Shown piece after piece: positions 1 to 5,912 of a DNA stretch of 8,938 bases. The stretch's first letter is position 1. Each line of letters opens with the position of its first letter. The translations under genes were made by a program, and so were the position numbers. The notes beneath the pieces were generated by a model, which ran no database searches, had not been told where the DNA came from, and saw only the letters and a list, made by a program, of their open reading frames with translations. Origin of the DNA: Nitrososphaerota archaeon (GTDB taxonomy: Archaea; Thermoproteota; Nitrososphaeria; Nitrososphaerales; CADDZS01); contig DAHVAI010000297.1 in the NCBI GenBank assembly GCA_027314685.1, forward strand, positions 1-8,938. The letters are read 5' to 3'.

Positions 1-3000
1 CTTCGCCGCCCATGATCATGTTCTTAATCCTTGGGTTTGCGAACGTGCCTCGAATCATAACGAAGTGGTTGCCGCGCCTCGAGCCGTAAGTATTGTAGTC
101 ATCCTCTGACACACCCAGGGAAGTCAGGTACTTTCCTGCGACCGATTTTGAGCTGAAAGCTCCTGCAGGCGAGATATGATCTGTGGTTACGTAATCACCC
201 AGTATGAGGAGTGGTCTTGCACCGTGAATATCTTCAATTTCCTTCTCACCACTCGACAACTTGTCTCCAAAGTCCTCGAAGTACGGGGGCTGCCTGATGT
301 ATGTGCTCTTTTCGTCCCACTCATATCTTAGCCCGGTGGGTGCTTCCAGTTTGTTCCAGTCAGAGTTCTGGTCGTACACTTCCGCATACCTGCTTTGAAA
401 CATCTGCGTGCTTATTGAGGTCAGTTGATCAGAAACTTGCTTGTTCGATGGCCAGATGTCCTTTAGATATACTTGGTGACCATCCTTCGCGGTTCCCAAA
501 GGCTCTCGAGTAAGATCCTTTAGGATGTTCCCGGCAAGAGCGTAGGCAACGACTAGCGGAGGAGACATTAGGAAATTGGCTCGCACTTCTTGGTGGATTC
601 GCGCTTCGAAATTTCTGTTTCCTGACAAGACCGCGGCCGTTGTCAAGTTATTCTCCTTGATTGCCCTAGAAACTGATTCAGGGAGGGGTCCGCTGTTTCC
701 GATGCAATTATGAACTGCAACAGTCCCAGCAATGAACGCGTGCAGGTCGTCGACAGAAAGATCGTATACTAGTCTCTGCCCAGCTGGTTTCCTATCGAGA
801 ACAACAAGAGAGAATGTAGGTAGAGTCGTTGCTTCCTTTTCAGCACAGTGCCTCTGCATGTGTTTGGTTTCTTCTCTGCTTCGTAGAGGAGCAAACCATT
901 CTTGAACGCCTAGTTCTTTGAAAAGTTGTACTGGTGATGGAAAGTCACAGCTTTCACGGCGAAGAGACTGGAACTTCCTGTCTGTCTCGTTTGGCAGACG
1001 AGAAGGGTCTGAACTTTCAAGAAGCTGGGATGCTACAACCTGGCGAGCTTTGGAGAAAGACAGCATGGGTTCATTATTGTGTACTTCACTTAGGCATGTT
1101 GCCATCCACATGCGTTGTTTGTTAATTCCATTCACGATGCGCCAGTAGACCGATGCGGCACTGGCCTTCAATGACTTGTCCACGCAATAGCGATATCCAA
1201 CGTGCTCAATATACGATAGTCCATCAGCAAGGGCAAGTCTAACTTCAATCTTCGGAATGCCGTCGCGTGCGTCTTTGAACTTTGGATTAGTACCACGCCG
1301 GGTCGGATAGTCATACACTTGAGCTCCTTTGGTGTTCACTCCACTTTTAGCTAGCAGTCGAATGATTTCGTGCATCATCTTCTTGGATTGATCTAGGTGC
1401 TGAGCAATAGTACTCTTTGAGTATGCTGGATGTTCAAGAGTAGAATCTTCCTCGCGCTCACCCCGGCGGTGCAATGTAGGTGCGTGCCCATCAGCACCGA
1501 ATAATCCACCCAGGAATTCACGGACTACCGAGACAGGGCAATTATCTTCACTTACGAAAGATGGGAGACTTTGCTGTCCTATTCGGAGACCAACTCGAAC
1601 TCCTGGAAGCGCGATGATAGCCTTTGAAAGCGACATGGGAAGAGCAATTGACCATTTACGATCGTCATAGCGCATGCCGGCAGGCCGGAGACCAGTAAGA
1701 AGCTCGATATCATTCAATAACATCATTCGATCAACGGCCTGTCCCACGTTCATTCTAGCTTGCCCTAGGGTACTAATTGATCCATGGCTCAAGAGGTAAC
1801 CTAGCAATCTCGCAAATGCCAGCATGCGAGATCGATTGAGCTCGGTATCCATTGTCAGTTTAAGATTACCTGCGTTCAGCGTGTATCCAGCTTCGTCTAA
1901 TCCGGGCTCATCCAGGGGCCCTTCAAGACCAACGACTACGCGATCCTTACCGAGTTCTAGCTTGTCAGCTCTAACCCATCTACCGTCAGAGCAGAGTATC
2001 TTGTGGTCAGGCGTGCAAACGAGATTACGCCCATCTTGGAGTACAAGATTGACACAATCCCTTATCCCTTGGTCAATTCGCTTAGATTGCTTTGCAAACC
2101 CCAATCTGCATTTTGCGGTTGGCCCGAAGAGCGAAGTGCCATCTGTTTTTGGAATCAGTTCGATGCGACGCGTGGTGCCATCGGATTGCAGAACAGGAGT
2201 TCCTTGGGAAATGCAAGTTGTGCATCCGTAGCCAACCACGCCAAACCCAAGTTTCTCAAGATAAGGGAGAAGACCCATTGCTTTGAGGTATTCGGTAACC
2301 ACCATCGATCCTGGTGCCATGCTCGTCTTGACCACGCCCCTTACCTCGAGCCCGAGTTCCACCGCCCTCTTTGCGAGCAGTCCAGATGCTATCATCACGC
2401 TGGGGTTGCTCGTGTTGGTGCAGCTTGTTATAGCAGCTATCACAATATCTCCGTCTCTAAGGGAGTAATCCCTTCCTTGCAGTGTGAGCGCGCTCTGTTT
2501 CCTTCCAGGTTCATTCAGCGAGGGAAATACTTCGAGCAAGTGCTTTCCAGCGTTTGCAAGGCTTGTGCGCTCGTGCGGTAGGCTCGGTCCAGCGATGCTA
2601 GGTTCTATCTGAGACAGGTCTATCTTCACAACCTCGGAATAATCAATGTCGCCGTCTTCTGGCACCCCGAACATTTCCTGAGCTTCGAAGTACTTCTTCA
2701 CAGTCTCAACATGTGTTTCAGATCTTCCTGTTAACCTCAAGTACCGCAGACTCTCTTCGTCCACGGGGAAAAGCGCGCAGGTTGCCCCAAACTCCGGCGA
2801 CATGTTGGAGATAGTGGCTCTTGCCGCGACCGTGAGCGCCTTCACTCCCTCGCCGAAAAATTCAACGAAAGCGCCAACGACGCCAATTTCGCGCATTTTC
2901 TGAGTTATTGTGAGAACTACATCTGTTGCCGTTACTCCGTCTTTCAGAGTTCCAGCGAGATGGACGCCATAGACTTTTGGCGTCAGAAACGTGACGGGCT

Positions 3001-3730
3001 GACCCAAGAGAGCCGCCTCGGCCTCTATCCCGCCAACTCCCCAGCCGAGTATGCCCAGCCCGTTAATCATTGGAGTGTGGGAATCGGTCCCCACAAGAGT
3101 ATCGGGGTAAGCTAGAACGGAGCCTTGACCTAGTTCTTTTTCCATCACCACGCTAGCCAGGAATTCCAAGTTTATCTGATGGCAGATTCCCGTGTCTGGA
3201 GGAACGAGCTTTAGCTTCTTGAAAGCTTGTTGCGCCCACTTCAAGAATTCGTAGCGCTCGCGATTTCTCTCGATTTCTTTCATCCCATTGATCTGTATCG
3301 CATTGAGCTCTCGGAAAACGTCAACCTGAATCGAGTGGTCGATTACGAGGTCGATTGGGACCTCAGGCTCTATGATCTTGGGGTCGAGCTTCAGTGACGA
3401 AGCAGCATCGCGCATCGCTGCGAGATCCACAAGCGCGGGGACCCCAGTCAGGTCCTGCATCAGCACCCTTCCCACTTTGAAGGGAATCTCCCGATCTGCA
3501 GGAGCGCCAGGATTCCAGCCTGCAAGCGCTTCGATGTCAGAGTCGGTGATCGCTTCGTCGTCCTTGTTTCGGAGTAATGATTCGAGCAAGATGCGAATCG
3601 AGATTGGTAGACGTGAAATCCTCGCTCCCTTCAAATCCTTCTGGAGAGCTGGGAGTGAGTAGTACTGGACTAACTTGCCATTAGAAGTTCTAAATTCATC
3701 AATGGCCTTGATTAGCTGGGTGCTTGACAT
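1..3730 (-). CDS. acnA: Aconitate hydratase (AcnA type), interrupted by an intein; C-terminus beyond window
   Basis: Aconitase isomerises citrate to isocitrate through cis-aconitate, using a [4Fe-4S] cluster; this is a cytoplasmic TCA-cycle enzyme. The frame opens at an ATG (3730-3728) and stays open to the left edge. Extein landmarks are the DSHTPMINGLGILGWGVGG segment (D216-S217-H218), the cluster ligand C437 in ITSCTNTSNP, and the pair C503/C506 in GYGCTTCIGNSGPL. These match E. coli AcnA C435, C501 and C504 with an offset of two. The N-extein is 505 residues, then comes a 503-residue intein, then 235 C-extein residues including SGNRNFEARIH and DYVTTDHISPAG. Roughly 150 C-terminal residues (the swivelling domain end) lie outside the window. 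No internal stop or frameshift was found, so this is one precursor that should be spliced, not a pseudogene. It lies 57 bp downstream of ilvD on the same strand and has its own TATA-like element, so both read-through and independent transcription are possible. Confidence 0.95.
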   Translation of the reverse strand, partial: MSSTQLIKAIDEFRTSNGKLVQYYSLPALQKDLKGARISRLPISIRILLESLLRNKDDEAITDSDIEALAGWNPGAPADREIPFKVGRVLMQDLTGVPALVDLAAMRDAASSLKLDPKIIEPEVPIDLVIDHSIQVDVFRELNAIQINGMKEIERNRERYEFLKWAQQAFKKLKLVPPDTGICHQINLEFLASVVMEKELGQGSVLAYPDTLVGTDSHTPMINGLGILGWGVGGIEAEAALLGQPVTFLTPKVYGVHLAGTLKDGVTATDVVLTITQKMREIGVVGAFVEFFGEGVKALTVAARATISNMSPEFGATCALFPVDEESLRYLRLTGRSETHVETVKKYFEAQEMFGVPEDGDIDYSEVVKIDLSQIEPSIAGPSLPHERTSLANAGKHLLEVFPSLNEPGRKQSALTLQGRDYSLRDGDIVIAAITSCTNTSNPSVMIASGLLAKRAVELGLEVRGVVKTSMAPGSMVVTEYLKAMGLLPYLEKLGFGVVGYGCTTCISQGTPVLQSDGTTRRIELIPKTDGTSLFGPTAKCRLGFAKQSKRIDQGIRDCVNLVLQDGRNLVCTPDHKILCSDGRWVRADKLELGKDRVVVGLEGPLDEPGLDEAGYTLNAGNLKLTMDTELNRSRMLAFARLLGYLLSHGSISTLGQARMNVGQAVDRMMLLNDIELLTGLRPAGMRYDDRKWSIALPMSLSKAIIALPGVRVGLRIGQQSLPSFVSEDNCPVSVVREFLGGLFGADGHAPTLHRRGEREEDSTLEHPAYSKSTIAQHLDQSKKMMHEIIRLLAKSGVNTKGAQVYDYPTRRGTNPKFKDARDGIPKIEVRLALADGLSYIEHVGYRYCVDKSLKASAASVYWRIVNGINKQRMWMATCLSEVHNNEPMLSFSKARQVVASQLLESSDPSRLPNETDRKFQSLRRESCDFPSPVQLFKELGVQEWFAPLRSREETKHMQRHCAEKEATTLPTFSLVVLDRKPAGQRLVYDLSVDDLHAFIAGTVAVHNCIGNSGPLPESVSRAIKENNLTTAAVLSGNRNFEARIHQEVRANFLMSPPLVVAYALAGNILKDLTREPLGTAKDGHQVYLKDIWPSNKQVSDQLTSISTQMFQSRYAEVYDQNSDWNKLEAPTGLRYEWDEKSTYIRQPPYFEDFGDKLSSGEKEIEDIHGARPLLILGDYVTTDHISPAGAFSSKSVAGKYLTSLGVSEDDYNTYGSRRGNHFVMIRGTFANPRIKNMIMGGE
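707..2215 (-). mobile_element. Intein with LAGLIDADG endonuclease domain, inserted in aconitase at the Fe-S ligand motif
   Basis: This is a 503-residue in-frame insertion with full protein-splicing machinery. Block A starts at Cys1 (CISQGTPVL). Block B is CTPDHKIL with T68 and H71. Block F is LVYDLSVDDLHAFIAG (D485, H492). Block G is TVAVHN, with penultimate H502 and terminal N503, followed by extein Cys+1. Removing it restores the uninterrupted aconitase motif GYGCTT-CIGNSGPL, which fixes both boundaries. Between the splicing halves is a two-motif LAGLIDADG endonuclease region: motif 1 LLGYLLSHG (137-145), motif 2 LGGLFGADG (235-243), then GYRYCVDKS...YWR (340-359), a segment I associate from memory with inteins of RNA polymerase subunits and Prp8. 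The splicing residues are intact, so it is probably splicing-competent. Residues around 360-475 match nothing I recognise. Base composition does not stand out by eye from the host gene, which suggests long residence or a related donor. Confidence 0.96.
1484..1807 (-). other. LAGLIDADG motif pair of the intein homing endonuclease
   Basis: The interval covers intein residues 137-244. Motif 1 (L137-G145) reads LLGYLLSHG: the residue aligning with the catalytic, metal-binding Asp of LAGLIDADG is His144. Motif 2 (L235-G243) reads LGGLFGADG and keeps the Asp (D242). In this family one acidic residue from each motif helps bind the active-site metals, so loss of one usually abolishes or strongly weakens double-strand cleavage. 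The surrounding domain otherwise looks intact and open, so this appears to be an early or selective loss of DNA cutting, not general decay. Confidence 0.8.
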
Positions 3731-3735
3731 CTCGT

Positions 3736-3761
3736 TCTCAAGATCTAAGCTCCTCTTGAGA
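3736..3761 (-). promoter_or_regulatory. Perfect 8-bp inverted repeat in front of aconitase
   Basis: Arms TCTCAAGA (3736-3743) and TCTTGAGA (3754-3761) are exact reverse complements, separated by 10 bases. The element lies between the TATA-like box and the acn ATG, beginning 5 bases before the start codon. On the coding strand the 10-base loop begins with GGAGC, a Shine-Dalgarno-like string 19 nt before the ATG. It could be an operator over the transcription start or, in a read-through ilvD-acn mRNA, a small hairpin presenting GGAG in its loop. Direct observation: the repeat. Inference: the role. Confidence 0.5.
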
Positions 3762-3768
3762 TATTTGA
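3762..3768 (-). promoter_or_regulatory. TATA-like element for aconitase
   Basis: The coding strand reads CAAATATCTC here, about 34 nt before the ATG, inside the 57-bp ilvD-acn gap. An archaeal TATA box at this place would start transcription roughly 9 nt before the ATG, giving a very short leader. It is a single weak match, so transcription from ilvD is an equal possibility. Confidence 0.35.
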
Positions 3769-3787
3769 GGTTTGATGGTTGACTCGA

Positions 3788-5506
3788 TTAATTGGAAGTT
3801 GGAGATGTAATCATCGGCGTGCAAACGGCGCCCTCGGATGCAGAACCAACGAGAGAAGCGTACTTTGCAAGCGCGCCCCACATGTAGTTTGGTTTGGGGG
3901 CTTTCCATTTTGATTTTCTCTGGGCCATTTCTTTCTCGGCTATCAAAAGTTCTATCACTTGCTTGTCGGTATCGATTAGAATTGGGTCTCCATCTTGAAC
4001 CAATGCTATAGGACCGCCTACCATTGCCTCTGGGCTGACATGGCCAACCATGATGCCTCTTGTTGCTCCAGAAAAGCGTCCGTCGGTAACTAGCGCAACT
4101 TTCTTTCCAAGGCCCTGACCGACGATGGCAGCTGTTACCTGAAGCATTTCCCTCATACCGGGGCCGCCTTTAGGACCCTCGTATCTAATCACTACAATAT
4201 CTCCTTCTTTGATTCTCTTCTTCGAAACAGCTTCAAACGCGAGTTCTTCCCGATCGAAGACCTGCGCCCTCCCCTTGAATTTTGAGACAGGCAGTCCAGC
4301 TACTTTTACAACCGCGCCCTCAGGCGCAAGTGAACCTCGGAGTATCACATCAGTTCCAATTGGGCTTATTGGAGAATTGACAGATCGCACCACATCCTGA
4401 ACGTCCAAGAATTTTGCATCTCTAACGTTTTGCTTCACGCTCTTTCCGGTGATCGTTAGGCAATTCTCGTTTAAGAGTCCTTTTTCCATAAGCTTGTGCA
4501 TGATGAGAGGCACCCCACCTACCTTGTCCAGATCGTACATCACATATTTTCCGCCGGGGCGAAGATCTGCGATATGCGGGACTCGCTTTCTTATCCTCTC
4601 AAAGTCATCAAGACTCAACTTTACACCGGCCTCCTTTGCAAGCGCTAGAAAGTGCATTATTGCATTCGTAGATCCGCCGATCGCCTGCAGGACTGTAATG
4701 CCGTTCTCAAACGCCTCAAAACCAAGTATGTCTCTTGGCTTCAAATCTTCCGAGATGGCTTGAAGCACAGCACGACCCGTTTCAAAAACTGCTTGGGCTC
4801 TTCTACCATCAACTGCCGGTGGCGTGGCGCTCCCCGGAAGAGCAAGTCCAAGAGCCTCGCTCATGCACGCCATTGTGTTCGCGGTGTACAGTCCTCCACA
4901 AGAACCCGCGCCCGGACAAGAAGCATCCTCTACACGCTTAAGCTCTTCCATGGTGATTCGTCCGCTTTCGAAGGCTCCAACTGCATCAAAAACGTCTTGG
5001 ATTGTCACGTCCTTTCCATCTACAACTCCGGGCATTATCGTGCCGCCGTAGACAAACGCGGAAGGAAGGTTAAGTCTAGCCATCGCCATCATTATCCCTG
5101 GAAGACTCTTGTCGCAGCCTGCAATTCCCACAAAGCCGTCATACTGATGCGCCCTTATCATGAGTTCAACTGAATCTGCGATGATTTCCCTGCTGACAAG
5201 AGATGATTTCATTCCCTCGGTGCCCATCGCGATGCCGTCGCTGACAGCAATTGTAACAAACTGTCTCGGGGTTCCGCCTGCAGAAACTATGCCCTCTGAA
5301 GCTTTGTTAGCTAGGAGGTTCAGGTGAACGTTGCACGGAGTAGCTTCATTCCAAGTGTTCGCGACGCCGACGAGAGGCTTTGTTAGATCTTGATCTCCGA
5401 GGCCCATGGCTTTGTAGTATGACCTGTGAGGAGCGTTCTTGACGCCTTGCAAAACTTCAGAGCTAGCTAGCTTTCTTTTCTGGGTTGAGACTAATTTCTG
5501 GGGCAC
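3788..5506 (-). CDS. ilvD: Dihydroxy-acid dehydratase
   Basis: IlvD dehydrates 2,3-dihydroxy-isovalerate and 2,3-dihydroxy-3-methylvalerate to the 2-keto acids that lead to valine and isoleucine (and onward to leucine and pantothenate). The protein has 572 residues, usual for the family. The three cysteines of the Fe-S site are visible: C58 in [10 protein letters not shown]131 in GCDKSLPG and C203 in CPGAGSCGG, spaced as in the IlvD/Edd family, with Cys at all three. The C-terminal active-site segment [11 protein letters not shown] supplies the serine proposed as catalytic base. The start is GTG at 5506: the next in-frame ATG is residue 34, inside the conserved N-terminal region, and a TATA-like box sits about 27 nt upstream, consistent with a leaderless message. 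It is transcribed toward acnA, also an Fe-S dehydratase, 57 bp away, and diverges from a glutaredoxin-like gene. Confidence 0.97.
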   Translation of the reverse strand: MPQKLVSTQKRKLASSEVLQGVKNAPHRSYYKAMGLGDQDLTKPLVGVANTWNEATPCNVHLNLLANKASEGIVSAGGTPRQFVTIAVSDGIAMGTEGMKSSLVSREIIADSVELMIRAHQYDGFVGIAGCDKSLPGIMMAMARLNLPSAFVYGGTIMPGVVDGKDVTIQDVFDAVGAFESGRITMEELKRVEDASCPGAGSCGGLYTANTMACMSEALGLALPGSATPPAVDGRRAQAVFETGRAVLQAISEDLKPRDILGFEAFENGITVLQAIGGSTNAIMHFLALAKEAGVKLSLDDFERIRKRVPHIADLRPGGKYVMYDLDKVGGVPLIMHKLMEKGLLNENCLTITGKSVKQNVRDAKFLDVQDVVRSVNSPISPIGTDVILRGSLAPEGAVVKVAGLPVSKFKGRAQVFDREELAFEAVSKKRIKEGDIVVIRYEGPKGGPGMREMLQVTAAIVGQGLGKKVALVTDGRFSGATRGIMVGHVSPEAMVGGPIALVQDGDPILIDTDKQVIELLIAEKEMAQRKSKWKAPKPNYMWGALAKYASLVGSASEGAVCTPMITSPTSN

Positions 5507-5522
5507 GCGGATTCACTGCTCC

Positions 5523-5544
5523 AGATAACCTATAATGGTTATCT
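5523..5544. promoter_or_regulatory. Symmetric divergent promoter/operator between ilvD and the glutaredoxin-like gene
   Basis: Perfect 8-bp inverted repeat, arms AGATAACC (5523-5530) and GGTTATCT (5537-5544), around a central TATAAT (5531-5536). Read leftward the centre gives ATTATA about 27 nt before the ilvD GTG, ideal for a leaderless archaeal transcript. Read rightward it predicts a start near 5558-5561, just before an SD-like AGAGGT ahead of the divergent gene. One TATA core with identical flanks may serve both directions, the arms acting as symmetric BRE-like flanks or as a repressor operator. The repeat is seen; the function is inferred. Confidence 0.6.
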
Positions 5545-5550
5545 CTACCA

Positions 5551-5564
5551 ATTAAATCAGAGGT
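5551..5564 (+). promoter_or_regulatory. AT-rich element and SD-like AGAGGT before the glutaredoxin-like gene
   Basis: ATTAAAT (5551-5557) is a second TATA-like string in the divergent region. It is followed by AGAGGT (5559-5564), which can pair with the archaeal 16S 3' end and stands 8 nt before the proposed CTG start at 5573. The SD-like string is the main support for that start, because no ATG, GTG or TTG exists in frame between the upstream region and the first conserved strand. Confidence 0.4.
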
Positions 5565-5572
5565 TCAACCTT

Positions 5573-5836
5573 CTGAATCATACGATTACAGTTCTTTCAA
5601 AGAGCGGATGCCATCTATGCGAAAGAGCCATCGAGACACTAAAGGACATTTCAAAATATCATAATTTTGAAGTTCGTATCATAGATATCCTGAGCGACCA
5701 AGAGTTGTTCCAGCGTTATTTCCTTACAATTCCAGTTGTTCAGCTCGACGGTCGTGATGTATTCGTGGCCGAAGATTTGGCGCTACGGGCGGATTGTGAG
5801 CGAAACCTGGGAAATCTGGTGGCCAGCTTAAACTGA
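5573..5836 (+). CDS. Small glutaredoxin-like protein (CxxC thioredoxin fold), probable CTG start
   Basis: The frame encodes about 87 residues opening with a beta strand (TITVLSKSGCHLCERA), the typical start of the glutaredoxin-like family. The redox motif is C13-H-L-C16, with the conserved cis-proline in LTIPVVQLDG (P54) and a GRDVFVAED segment after it. It probably reduces or relays disulfides in the cytoplasm; its specific partner cannot be told. No ATG, GTG or TTG lies in frame near the front. The best start is CTG at 5573, with AGAGGT 8 nt before it; an ATT or ATA start just downstream would be the alternative. Automated callers may miss it for this reason. It diverges from ilvD, sharing the symmetric promoter, and ends 76 bp before citrate synthase. 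A third cysteine, C75, is near the C-terminus. Confidence 0.82.
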   Translation: MNHTITVLSKSGCHLCERAIETLKDISKYHNFEVRIIDILSDQELFQRYFLTIPVVQLDGRDVFVAEDLALRADCERNLGNLVASLN

Positions 5837-5864
5837 ATAGACTCAGATTCATCTCATCACCCAA

Positions 5865-5875
5865 TTTCTTTTATC
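5865..5875 (+). promoter_or_regulatory. TATA-like box for citrate synthase and pyrimidine tract
   Basis: TTTCTTTTATC contains TTTTAT (5869-5874). Transcription would start near 5898, leaving about 15 nt before the TTG start at 5913, without a clear Shine-Dalgarno. The T-rich run could also end the preceding glutaredoxin-like transcript, since archaeal RNA polymerase terminates at T tracts. Confidence 0.45.
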
Positions 5876-5912
5876 GGCGTGTTTCAGTTGACAGTAACGG
5901 TTTAGTGAAAGT

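Noticed and set aside
707..2215. Insertion read as an intron, IS element or gene-disrupting pseudogenisation
   Set aside because: The insert is in frame with no stop, has complete intein splicing motifs, and no terminal inverted repeats, target duplication or intron-type RNA features were seen.
1824..2581. Plus-strand open frames of 135 and 192 codons opposite the intein and aconitase
   Set aside because: They lie antisense to a continuous, motif-rich coding frame, have low-complexity Ser/Arg/Pro-rich or motif-free translations, and lack promoters.
4209..5173. Several plus-strand frames inside ilvD
   Set aside because: All are shadows of the 572-residue IlvD frame, which carries intact family motifs over its length.
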